A stretch of 64,000 nt of DNA from Siphonodentalium dalli (lineage: Eukaryota > Mollusca > Scaphopoda > Gadilida > Siphonodentaliidae). Below, piece after piece: positions 39,408-47,862 of this stretch (position 1 is its first letter; each line of letters begins with the position of its first letter). Under the pieces are notes generated by a model, which had not been told where the DNA came from, did not search any database, and worked only from the letters and a program-made list of their open reading frames with translations. The stretch is taken from the NCBI GenBank assembly GCA_032622095.1, contig CP136063.1, forward strand, positions 40,084,106 to 40,148,105, written 5' to 3'. Made by a program: the position numbers and the translations under genes.

Positions 39408-40016
39408 TCAATCCTCTCTGTCCTGCTTTGGAGTAACAGAATCACGAATGATCTCAAGTTCGCCTGCTACGAATTGAAAAACATTCAACTTTGCAAATTT
39501 CGATGGATCTTTGCATATAAACTCAAACTTTAGCTCTGACTCTGGAGAACAACATCTATTCAAGACTATATCGTTTGGTGTCAATGTGATGCCAGATCTC
39601 ACTGGTCTTTTTCTACTGGTACTCGTAGCTCCGAGCTGTGAATCACTCTCATCGTACTCGGAATCGTCATCAAACTGAACAGGATCTTTCTCGTCCACTC
39701 TGGCCCACTCGGCGTTGTCGGAAAATGTTGAGGTTTTTCAAATAATTATCGATCTCGTCATTTAAATGAGTCAGATCTTTCAGGACCGTAATATCGACAT
39801 GGGCACTATATTGTTTGTGCTCATCTTTTCCCTTCGGTTTAGATTTGTCACTTGAAGTGGATCTGAGCCGCTCCAACTCCGCCGCCAGCTCACGTTTATT
39901 TTTGCTTTATTGTCCGACTTGATCATTCTTTTTTCATCATCAATAAGTTTCTTCAATTCTAGGATATCATCGTCCTCAGAATCTTCACCCGAACTGCTTG
40001 TCGTTGGTTCTTCCAT
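39408..40016 (-). pseudogene. Gag-like region of the Ngaro-like element
   Basis: Three overlapping minus-strand frames, in order: acidic SSSGEDSEDDDILELKKLID, a middle part with DLTHLNDEIDNYLKNLNIF, and an acidic/Ser part followed by RKRPVRSGITLTPNDIVL. Position 5' of RT and composition suggest Gag; no zinc knuckle is visible. Two frameshifts. Confidence 0.55.
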
Positions 40017-41286
40017 TTCGTCATCACCATCGATCTTTGGCTTTGACTTTCGTCATCGGGTTTTGCAGACATCTCCGGGAAACTTTATTCTCCGCCTTTC
40101 CCGTTTGCAAGGCGTCTGTAATCTATTCTCGGTTTCCTCCGACTTCTCTCGTAGCCTTGGCTGATTTATTAAGTGGACGTTTTCTAACTAACTTTTGTAC
40201 GTCTTCACTTGTGTCAAAAATGTCAACAAGAAATTATGGCATTGAAATCCATGTAAAAAGGACGACCGGGCAGTCACGACCTGCATTACTCAGACTAATA
40301 TGTGTTGACTTATATGAACGTCAAGATTTAATTAACTATAAATATTTCTTATAACCAATTACGTACCGTACACGAAGTTGGTTACTATTGGTAGGGGTTG
40401 GGTATGTACCTCATAATTATCATATTGTACTCATACATGTATCTTCCAGCCTTTCGATCGTGGCTCCCCGGGGCCATTTATTTTGACTGGCACATATGCC
40501 CATTCTCAATTTGGATGAAATATTAGTTGTACTCGCCTCCACAACCCTTGGCCTTGGTTGGAAATTGGGGTTATTATGACTGAGAACTCGGGTTTACCTC
40601 CTCATAATTTGGGTTGTTTGTTTGTTTCAAATCACAACCCAAATCATTAGATTATAAGTAAGGAAGAACATTCAATTTCCAAGAACAGGTTTTGTTTGTA
40701 GGCCTACCTGGACAAATTCTATAGTGATTTAATAGGTTGGGATTTGGTCAGTTTGATTACAATTGCATGGAGCAACATTTATACCAGTGCGGACTCGGAG
40801 CCACGCACTATGCAACAACGTCAACCCAACCAAACCTAATGCGAACCATGCCAACATTATGCTTGCTTTGTGTGCTATGTCGCGTCGCTGTCAAAACGTC
40901 AATAACTTTCGCGGGAAAATGCGCGTGCCAATATGACGTCGCTTTGGATACAACATATGACGTAACCTAACAGTTTACAGAACATGCTTCTATTAATTTA
41001 CTAAACTAAAGAAAAGTTTATTTAGTTATATGATAAACATTCAAGATATTTGCGATATGAATTATGTTGTTTTCGTGAGGTAGCTAAGGAAAATTTGCAG
41101 TTTTACGTAAATTTCCGACATTTCCCGTATGGCATAGCAACCCGAGTCCGGTCGACAATATTTATGATTAAAGTAATGTTTATTGTTCCAAGAATAAAGC
41201 ATGTAATGCCTTAACGCAATGAATAATGTTATGTTGGCTATATGAAAAGTAACATTTTGTAGTTTTAATTTAATTGCAATGACGTT
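40017..41286. other. 5' side of the minus-strand Ngaro-like element, no gene
   Basis: No protein-like ORF. It probably includes the 5' terminal repeat of the minus-strand element; partial CRE-like 'tgacgtc' occurs near 40,935 and 'tgacgtaa' near 40,959. Confidence 0.35.
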
Positions 41287-41343
41287 TCAAGATGGCGGAC
41301 CCTCAAATCCAAGATGGCGGCGCCCCTAATTCAAGATGGCGGC
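41287..41343. promoter_or_regulatory. Triple YY1-like motif cluster
   Basis: CAAGATGGCGG(A/C) occurs three times, at 41,288, 41,310 and 41,332, exactly 22 bp apart. It equals the YY1 core-promoter consensus (AAGATGGCGGC). Location between two head-to-head Ngaro-like elements suggests promoter use. Sequence evidence only. Confidence 0.55.
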
Positions 41344-41369
41344 GCCCATGTTTGAAAGCGAACTTAGTA

Positions 41370-41416
41370 TAAGGACGACCTGCGCATATGTTGCTGCGCC
41401 CAGCTGGTCGTCCTTA
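41370..41416. repeat. Short inverted repeat
   Basis: 'taaggacgacc' (41,370-41,380) and 'ggtcgtcctta' (41,406-41,416) are exact inverses around a 25-base spacer containing 'tgcgc' and 'gcgcc'. Confidence 0.6.
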
Positions 41417-41674
41417 AAAAATCAAACTAAACGAAGCGGATTGTAGTATAGAGCGTGAGCCAATAAAAATGTATCTAGGACCGGAAACTCTAATGAACGA
41501 AATGCAAAATAAATGAAACGGATTATATGGTCGGTCATAATTAATTAGTTTGCGAAGACTATCCGAACTTGTATTGTGCTGGAGAACGAATAGATTCTAT
41601 TTGTCTACAAATCGAGTAATTCCGTGACTAGGGTTCATATTAATCTAAGCGAGATAACTCTATGAAAAAGACTA

Positions 41675-41815
41675 TTACATTGGTGGCGCCTTCTCATGAA
41701 TATGCATGTTGGCGTGACGTCATTATTTGTGATCTATAAATAAGTCTATTACATCGGTTATGCTTTCTAATAATAGGCATGGTTGCATGACGTCATTATA
41801 TGTGTTATCTATTTT
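41675..41815 (+). promoter_or_regulatory. Tandem CRE sites with TATA-like box
   Basis: A 73-bp unit occurs twice, each with a full CRE (TGACGTCA at 41,715-41,722 and 41,788-41,795); CTATAAATA lies at about 41,734. Together with the YY1-like sites this looks like the promoter of the plus-strand Ngaro-like element or a bidirectional one. Confidence 0.5.
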
Positions 41816-41986
41816 CATTGGCTAACAATGTGAGTTACAATTTTGGCGCGCTCGCTAAATTGCTATAATAAAATTACTTTGTCTTGATCTGCCTTACGAA
41901 GTGGCAGCAATAAATGTTATAAAATTTAGGTGGGACGAAAGTTCAATAAACCGTTAAAGGTAAAAAAAAAAAAAAAAAAAAAAAAA

Positions 41987-42790
41987 GACACCATCAATCT
42001 CTCACTAGAAATAACAGAGGATAGACTGATTGAAATACGAGAACTGGTTAAATCATGGTTGAACAAGAAAAGTGCCACCTTGAGAGATGTCCAGTCACTT
42101 TTGGGAAAACTACATTTTGTAGCAAGTTGTGAGCGACCTGGTCGCATTTTTGTGTCCCGAATTTTGACTTGGTTGAGAACTTTCAACAGTTGTAAAGGTG
42201 GCAAACATGGTAGTTTGTGTATTCCAGATTATGTTAAAAAAGATTTGGAATGGTGGGACAGATTTCTGGTGACATTCAATGGTGTTTCCATGATGCCGTG
42301 GGAATATTGGTCACATCCAGATGAATTTGTCGAGTCAGATGCCACATTGGTTGCATGTGGGGGTATCTGTGGTGATCAATATTTTCATAAAGAATTTCCG
42401 ACAGACATCATGGAGAAATCATTGCATATCAATGAGTTAGAAATGCTGACAGTTGTGGTATGTTTGAGAATCTGGGCACATACGTTAACTGGTAAGAAAA
42501 TTATTTGTAAATGTGATAATGCCACAACCGTTGCAGTTATTAACAAGGGGTCTTCCAAAAATCAACATTTGCAGGCCTGCTTGAGGGAAATTTGCTATTT
42601 ATCTGCAGTGCATCAATTTGAAATTCGTACAGTTCATGTCATGGGGGTTGATAACAGAGGGGCTGATATTCTCTCAAGGTGGGACGAAAGTTCAAAAAAT
42701 CAGAGGGCTTTTGTGGAGTACACAAAAGATAAAAGTATGGTTGAGATTCAACCATCTGATGAGTTATTCAAATTTTTGCATGATTGGTGA
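41987..42790 (+). pseudogene. RT thumb and RNase H of the plus-strand Ngaro-like element
   Basis: Open from the oligo-A run to a stop at 42,788. The thumb is SATLRDVQSLLGKLHFVASC with PGRIFVSRILTWL and DLEWWDRFL. RNase H is complete: ESDATLVACGG (first Asp), INELEMLTVV (Glu), CDNATTVAVI (Asp) and RGADILSRW (last Asp). The ORF start at 41,930 is artificial, because its first ~20 residues translate the oligo-A run. Truncated polyprotein; the recombinase frame overlaps its end by 7 bases. Confidence 0.75.
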
Positions 42791-43705
42791 TTTTCTTTTT
42801 AGGGCTAGAGATTAAACAGTTGAGGAGGGATGCACAGCGATCAGTGAGACATGCCTTTGCCGAAGTCACAAATAAAAATCATTACATTCAATGGAAGGCG
42901 TTTGTGTCATTCTGTGAATATTTTTCAATTTCTGCGTATTTACCCGCTACAAAGGAAATACTGCAGTGCTATACGCAATTTCTTAGTAGATCATTTGACT
43001 CAACAGATTCTATCCGTAATTATTTGAGTGGTGTTAAAGTGCTACATATTAGATTGGGTCTCTCTTGTGAAGCTTTTGAAGCCCCAGAAATTAAACTTAC
43101 GCTAAAAGGAATTGCCAGATTAAAACCACATTGTATAAAGCAATCTGAGCCAATTACACCTGAGATATTAGTAGATATTTCTCAATATCTGGACTATGGA
43201 AATCCAATTGAAGCTACTTTCTGGGCAATGTTTCTCCTGGCATTTTTTCTAATGCTTCGCAAATCTAATTTAGCGCCCGAATCAGCTAAGAAATTCAATT
43301 CAACGCATCAGCTGACACGAGGATAGCGTTCTTCTGGTTATTATAAAGTGGACCAAAACAATTCAATTTGGTCAAAGAATTTTAAGAATGCCAGTGCTAT
43401 CTATCCCAGAGTCTAGAATTTGTCCAGTATCTGCATATAAGAATATGTTAAAACTAGTTCCAGGGAAACTCACCAATCCGGCATTTATGCATCCCTCTGG
43501 TCAACCAATCACCTATCAACAGTTTCAATCATTCCTTAGGAAAATGATTTCAAGAATTGGTAGGGAACCTTCCCTTTATTCAACCCACGCGTTCAGAAGG
43601 GGTGGGGCCACTTGGGCATTTCAATCACAAGTTCCAGGAGAGTTGATTCAGTTGATGTGTGATTGGAAGAGCGATGCATATAAGCGGTATTTACATTTTA
43701 AATAG
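42784..43705 (+). pseudogene. Tyrosine recombinase of the plus-strand Ngaro-like element (one frameshift)
   Basis: Core-binding domain QFLSRSFDSTDSIRNYLSGV and catalytic start LKGIARLKPHCIKQSEPITP are in one frame to a stop at 43,324-43,326. The rest, beginning about 43,322 (VLLVIIKWTKTIQFGQR), is in the next frame to 43,705. Catalytic HxxR (THAFRRGGATWAF), Trp (CDWKSD) and Tyr (AYKRYLHF) are present in the second part. One small indel near 43,320 disables an otherwise complete enzyme. Confidence 0.8.
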
Positions 43706-43771
43706 CCAAACAGATGCGTAACCACATGTGTGCAGTTATTTGATTATAATACAGTATATTTATAATTTCAG

Positions 43772-44304
43772 CTGACAGATTCAATGATATTAGAGCTCTT
43801 TTGGTAACAGACTCAATAGGCAAGTATGTATCTGACGTGAAATCACTAGACGTCCTAACATTTAGAGGAATCAATATCTCAAAGATGGCATTCCTGGTGA
43901 AGTCAGGGAAGTTGTATGGTAACAAATTATCATCCTACTCTCACATAATATATCACGTTGGAACCAATAACATAGAAGAATCTTCAGAAGAAGATATTAG
44001 AAAAGCCTTTGAATCTCTAATAAAATGTTCAAAGAAGGTTTCTAGGGCAAATATCATCATGTCATCAATAATACCTAGGCCTACAGACATATTAGAGCTG
44101 GGTACAAAAGTAATATCTGTGAATGATCTGTTAAATGACTTGTGCCAAGAATATCGTATAGAATTTTTGAAAACATATAGAGTATTTATTGCCAAAGGAG
44201 CTCCAATTCTAGATTTGTATGCAGGGGATAAGTTGCATTTGAATTATGAAGGGACAAGGAGGATGAGATCTCTTATGATTCAAGTGGTGAATAGATTAAC
44301 TTAA
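43772..44304 (+). CDS. SGNH/GDSL-type hydrolase of the Ngaro-like element
   Basis: Begins after a good splice acceptor (tataatttcag, AG at 43,770-43,771) and is open through DIRALLVTDSIGKYV to 44,304, about 175 aa. SGNH blocks: LVTDSIG (nucleophile Ser), HVGTNNIEE (block III with Asn), and DKLHLNYEG (Asp and His of the catalytic pair). No signal peptide. Some Ngaro elements are known to carry such a domain; its function in them is not established. If spliced, the donor would lie in or after the recombinase. Intact here, unlike the minus-strand copy. Confidence 0.7.
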
Positions 44305-44373
44305 TTTCCTAAAGTTAGCAACATCAATATAATGTAATATACGGAATATAGAAGGCTTGACAGTGACTTGAGC

Positions 44374-44583
44374 AGTGGCAGCGCGACTGTGGGTCTGTTT
44401 GTGTCATTTCTGTTATAATTCGGATACTATTTTATAATTATAGTTTTCAGTATATGGATGGTGATATAAATCAATTTATATACATAGTACTTTAAAAGTA
44501 TCGACTAGGAAAGTGGTGGCATGATAACTTTAATAGTGGCATTGCGACTATTGGTCTGTTTGTGGCATTACTTTTATGGTTCG
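44374..44583. repeat. 161-bp direct repeats at the Ngaro 3' end
   Basis: 'agtggcagcgcgactgtggg' at 44,374 recurs as 'agtggcattgcgactattgg' at 44,535, each followed by 'tctgtttgtg'. A related phrase 'atggcattgcgagcatagg' appears beyond the Polinton at about 63,800, which suggests the Polinton broke this repeat tract. Confidence 0.6.
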
Positions 44584-44587
44584 TTTA

Positions 44588-44593
44588 TGTTTA
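44588..44593. repeat. Left target-site duplication TGTTTA
   Basis: Six bases directly before the left terminus of the Polinton, identical to 63,753-63,758. Six bp is the duplication size known for Polinton/Maverick insertion. Confidence 0.9.
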
Positions 44594-45027
44594 AGTAGTA
44601 TACGTATGGGGCGATTGCACACTCGACTTCCGGTCGACTCCAACACGTCACTTCCGGTATGCCGGTAACGTAGGGCAGTACCACCAACACATCCGCCCAC
44701 TTCCGGTCGATTATTTGCACACTAGACTTCCGGTCGACTCCAATGCGTCGCTTCCGGTATGCCGGTAATGTAGGGCAGTATCACCCACACATCCACCCAC
44801 TTCCGTCGTTTATGTCAACACTTCCGGTCGGACGAACGGGCAGGTCTACAGTCAAAGCCGAATCGTAAACGATTCGATCGAGGTGGACTCGTTCAGCGAA
44901 CAGTGTCTGTCACGAGATTTAGGAAAGCCTTCAGTCGCCAAACTCCATGCAGAGTTCAGCCTCCAACGCAGGACTTATCATAACGAAGGGACCGAACTCT
45001 GTTTCCTCTGAACTTTTGTGTTTACAT
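44594..45027. repeat. Left terminal inverted repeat
   Basis: Inverse of 63,353-63,752. It contains a 100-bp tandem duplication (44,615-44,714 and 44,715-44,814), six CTTCCGG cores (mostly ACTTCCGGT, the complement of the ETS consensus ACCGGAAGT), and the palindrome 'cgaatcgtaaacgattcg' at about 44,859-44,876. The last ~130 bp match the right TIR with a ~45-bp gap. The repeated factor sites suggest a promoter and/or replication origin. Confidence 0.9.
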
Positions 45028-45267
45028 TTTATTAAATATCTGTTTTTAGCAAACACATGTTTACACAAATATGTTATAAACATATGTAGCTATATGTATA
45101 ACGGGGTTAGTGGGAGGGAGACAATATATCCATCAATGTAAACACAAATGAGTTCAAACAAACCAATATTATCACTGGTTATTTTTTTTTTGTGTGCATA
45201 CATATATTATATTGCAATAAACCTATATCATATTATTCACTTAACTTATTGCAGTTGGGATATATGT

Positions 45268-45546
45268 ATGGTCATACAAACAAACAAAATGACACAAAAA
45301 CAGATTGATATCAGGAATAAAATGTATTTGGATCAAAATTACAAGGTGTTATTCACAGGAACAGATGAAACACAATTCTATCTGAACAAAAAGACCCGGA
45401 TAGTGATTACAAGAGGACATCCTTATATTACTTTGGTGCACAAAAGGAAAAAAATGTGTTTTGATGTGGTCTTATGGCGGAAACTTTGCAATATAAAAAT
45501 TCCTGATTGTATTCTGCAGTCGTATATAAATGAAGAAACAGGATAG
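45268..45546 (+). CDS. Small PC4-like protein of the Polinton
   Basis: 92 aa from the Met at 45,268. An upstream in-frame ATG at 45,148 would add 40 hydrophobic residues, but a splice-acceptor-like ttattgcag ends at 45,254 and the added part looks like AT-rich leader, so I prefer 45,268. The central part, FYLNKKTRIVITRGHPYITL followed by a basic KRKK and then DVVLWRKL, follows the PC4 pattern (beta strands with a basic hairpin, then a W..L helix). PC4-type proteins bind single-stranded DNA. The same RG(H/K)PY turn occurs in the large right-arm gene at 58.9 kb. First gene after the left TIR, so probably driven by it. PC4 assignment is inference by eye. Confidence 0.6.
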   Translation: MVIQTNKMTQKQIDIRNKMYLDQNYKVLFTGTDETQFYLNKKTRIVITRGHPYITLVHKRKKMCFDVVLWRKLCNIKIPDCILQSYINEETG

Positions 45547-45610
45547 ACTATTTTTTATTTTAGTTTTGAACATCATTCAGTAAACTGCAAAAAAGGTTAT
45601 TGTTATAAAT

Positions 45611-45991
45611 ATGGATCTTGTTGAACAAAATTCCTTATTTATTAAAACACTCAACGAGTTGAAAGATCATCATGTCAATTTGATCTTCAACAGTTATATT
45701 CAGCACAAACGGATTAGTTTTGAGGAACAGGACTGTGCAGTAAAGTTAGATTCAACTGATGTATGCAACCAGCTAATACAGATATTCTATGAAAAATACA
45801 CTGCATATTCTGTTATTCTAACATTTATCAACACACATTTTTTTGCGGAACTCAGTGACAACTCAGCTGTTACTGTTATGCACCAGATGTTGGATGAAGA
45901 CTGGCAGTCAAGCACATTCAATGAACAATGGAAATGTGAAATAGTTCACCAGTTATACAACAAAATTGAAAAAATATTAACAGAACAATGA
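45611..45991 (+). CDS. Possible death-fold (CARD-like) protein of the Polinton
   Basis: 126 aa, soluble, predicted all-helical. The helix spacing and hydrophobic pattern (LKDHHVNLIFNSYIQHKRIS, then FEEQDCAVKLDSTDVCNQLI, then a segment ending SVILTFINTH) resembles a CARD: a short helix, 'll..yi....iS.EE.d', a four-residue break, 'c.qLi.i...', then 'a...f...'. No enzymatic motif. Its last four bases (ATGA) overlap the start of the integrase gene, so it belongs to the element's transcription unit. If real, it could interfere with or exploit CARD-dependent apoptosis or inflammation signalling. I cannot exclude an unrelated helical protein. Confidence 0.45.
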   Translation: MDLVEQNSLFIKTLNELKDHHVNLIFNSYIQHKRISFEEQDCAVKLDSTDVCNQLIQIFYEKYTAYSVILTFINTHFFAELSDNSAVTVMHQMLDEDWQSSTFNEQWKCEIVHQLYNKIEKILTEQ

Positions 45992-47106
45992 CAGAACAAC
46001 ATGATAAAAAGAATTTTTTGGAGAGTTATTACTATGATGTTGAAAAACCAGCATCATTCTCTGGTTTAGATAAACTCTATCAAGTATTGAAAGGAAACGG
46101 ACAATATTCATACAGCAGATCATACCTTGCCAAGTGGTTACAAAAACAAGATCCACATACTTTACATGGACAAGTGAAAAGAAAGTTCAAAACACTTAAA
46201 ATGATTGTTTCGGGAGTTGACGATTTGTGGGAAATGGATTTATTATCTGTGCAAAACCTTAAAAAATCTAACAATGGTATACAATATCTCCTTGTTGTAA
46301 TTGATGTGTTTTCTAAATTCCTGTTTGTGCGGCCAATAAAGCGTAAAACGGCACAAAATGTCAATGAAGCACTAAAGGATATACTGGTAGTAACAAAACG
46401 AACGCCCAAGCATGTCAGATCAGATGCTGGTCTAGAATTCAGCAACAGACTGGTTAAATCTCTCTTTTCTCATTATAATATTCACTACTACCCCACCTCA
46501 AACGAAATGCATGCATCAGTAGCTGAGAGAGTCAATAAAACTCTCAAGAAAATATTATTCCAATATTTTGACAAATACAGGACTTATAAATATGTGGATA
46601 TTCTGCAAAAGTTAATCAAAGGTTATAATCACACCCCCCACAGATCATTGAATTATATATCACCTAGCCAAGTCAACAAAAACAATGAATCGAGTATATG
46701 GGCGTTCCAATATCTACACACTAATACTATATATAAAACAAAGGTGCGTTTCAAATTAAAAATTGGAGACCTTGTCCGGGTGTCATTCTTGAAAAATAAA
46801 TTCCGCAGATCATATCAACAACAGTGGTCTACTGAAGTGTTTAAAGTTAAAACAAGATTCACAAAACAAGCACTACCACTCTATAAACTTGAAGATCTTG
46901 CGGGGGAGAGGGTCAAAGGTTGGTGGTATCAAGATGAGATAAAATTGGTTATAAAGAGTGAAAAATCATTGTGGTTGGTTGAGAAGATTATAAAAACCAG
47001 AAGGAGGAATGGTCGAAAAGAATATTTAGTCAAATACGAAGGGTTTCCAGATAAATTCAATGAGTGGCGACAAAGCCTTGATATAAAAACTATTACAAAA
47101 AAATGA
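45988..47106 (+). CDS. INT: Polinton integrase (retroviral type) with chromodomain
   Basis: 372 aa, intact. N-terminal part has the Polinton signature PASFSGLDKLYQVLKG and SYLAKWLQKQDPHTLHGQVK. The catalytic core is an RNase H-fold DDE domain: Asp84 (WEMDL), Asp146 (RSDAGLEF) and Glu180 (VAERVNKTLKK), with LLVVIDVFSKFLFVRPIK between. YNHTPHRSL follows as in the family. A C-terminal chromodomain covers about residues 326-366 (VEKIIKTRRRNGRKEYLVKY, then FNEW); such domains bind modified histone tails and can steer insertion. It joins element ends to target DNA and produces the 6-bp duplication seen here. Start and stop overlap both neighbours by ATGA, suggesting coupled translation. Confidence 0.95.
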   Translation: MTEQHDKKNFLESYYYDVEKPASFSGLDKLYQVLKGNGQYSYSRSYLAKWLQKQDPHTLHGQVKRKFKTLKMIVSGVDDLWEMDLLSVQNLKKSNNGIQYLLVVIDVFSKFLFVRPIKRKTAQNVNEALKDILVVTKRTPKHVRSDAGLEFSNRLVKSLFSHYNIHYYPTSNEMHASVAERVNKTLKKILFQYFDKYRTYKYVDILQKLIKGYNHTPHRSLNYISPSQVNKNNESSIWAFQYLHTNTIYKTKVRFKLKIGDLVRVSFLKNKFRRSYQQQWSTEVFKVKTRFTKQALPLYKLEDLAGERVKGWWYQDEIKLVIKSEKSLWLVEKIIKTRRRNGRKEYLVKYEGFPDKFNEWRQSLDIKTITKK

Positions 47107-47537
47107 CGGATAGATATGTTTACTGCAGCAGCAATGGTTTCGAAGATTACTTCCCGGAAAACACATCTTATCAGTTCAGAGTTCGGATGAACAAAACACT
47201 ACAGCTTAGTGTGGATTGGTCACTCGGACTTATTGCATTTGCATATTTATCAACTGATACAGATTTGTCAGCCAAATTAGCAAAGAGCCTTCTCATCCAT
47301 GTTTCATTAATAGAAAGTTCAATTTTTAATGGTGTTGAGAGACCAATATTAAGACGAATAGATCCGGTTATATATGAAACATATTGGACTGCTGGTGGAG
47401 GCTATGTACCATATGTTCCGATTCGCACAGAAGTGGTTTCTTAGTTTGAGATCAATATAACGGATGATAATCTCCAACCTGCTTTATTCATTACGGATCC
47501 TGTGTCTGTTGTGCTTCATTTTAAACCACCGCTGTAA
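47103..47537 (+). CDS. Polinton minor capsid (penton-like) protein, in-frame TAG
   Basis: The ATG overlaps the integrase stop (ATGA). The 113 codons to the TAG at 47,442-47,444 begin YVYCSSNGFEDYFPENTSYQ and continue with a DWSLGLIAFAY block, the usual start of Polinton minor capsid proteins (SNxS..YFPxNT...F...L...W.VGL.EI.Y). After the TAG the same frame stays open for 30 codons to a TAA at 47,535-47,537 and ends VSVVLHFKPPL, matching the family's closing beta strand. So one nonsense codon cuts a complete single-jelly-roll protein of about 144 positions, slightly shorter than many relatives. Expected role: vertex protein of the capsid. Confidence 0.7.
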
Positions 47538-47539
47538 TT

Positions 47540-47860
47540 ATGAATACCTCAATCTATATTCCAGACGCCAAAAAATGGCTGGAATATATAACCAGTACCA
47601 ACAAAGCTGTCAATCAGTCTGAAGCTACGGTGCCGCCAATAACGGTTGTGTCAACAAATCAAGAAGTTGTCAATCGTGTCAAAGACGAACTTGCGAGAGA
47701 GGCAGCCAAATATCAAACTGACACTGGGAAACATAAAAAAAAGGTGTGCAGACGAAAAAGACGTACAAAACAAACACGAAGACCTGAATATAAGAAACAA
47801 ACACACAAGAAACAGTCAACTGTGAGAAAAAAACGTGTCAGAGATATATTTTCGGATTAA
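47540..47860 (+). CDS. Basic virion core-like protein
   Basis: 106 aa; starts 2 bases after the minor capsid stop. The N-terminal half is neutral (YIPDAKKWLEYITSTNKAV, PPITVVSTNQEVV). The C-terminal half is extremely basic (KHKKKVCRRKRRTKQTRR, KKQTHKKQSTVRKKRVRD). Position and composition fit a DNA-condensing core protein, comparable in role to adenovirus core proteins or the basic virion protein of adintoviruses. No enzymatic motif. The basic tract could also act as a nuclear localisation signal. Confidence 0.6.
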   Translation: MNTSIYIPDAKKWLEYITSTNKAVNQSEATVPPITVVSTNQEVVNRVKDELAREAAKYQTDTGKHKKKVCRRKRRTKQTRRPEYKKQTHKKQSTVRKKRVRDIFSD

Positions 47861-47862
47861 TT

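Larger units (their letters stand above)
34684..40016 (-). mobile_element. DIRS/Ngaro-like tyrosine-recombinase retrotransposon, decayed
   Basis: Minus-strand order (5' to 3'): Gag-like region 40,016-39,408, RT N-terminus 38,916-38,069, a nested MITE pair, RT palm 36,986-36,756, RT thumb and RNase H 36,651-36,017, tyrosine recombinase 35,854-35,090, SGNH-type hydrolase 35,115-34,684. RT-RNase H followed by a tyrosine recombinase instead of a DDE integrase defines the DIRS order, and the extra hydrolase points to the Ngaro group. Several frameshifts make it inactive. Confidence 0.85.
41930..44593 (+). mobile_element. DIRS/Ngaro-like retrotransposon, 5'-truncated
   Basis: Contains, in order, RT thumb and RNase H (41,987-42,790), tyrosine recombinase (42,784-43,705, one frameshift), SGNH hydrolase (43,772-44,304) and 161-bp terminal repeats (44,374-44,583). 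RT fingers and palm are missing; the coding part begins right after an oligo-A run at about 41,961-41,985. Better preserved than the minus-strand relative and clearly another copy of the same lineage. The Polinton lies in its 3' end. Confidence 0.85.

Noticed and set aside
45148-45267. 40-residue hydrophobic N-terminal extension of the first Polinton gene
   Set aside because: Lies in AT-rich leader upstream of a splice-acceptor-like site; the PC4-like part starts after 45,268.
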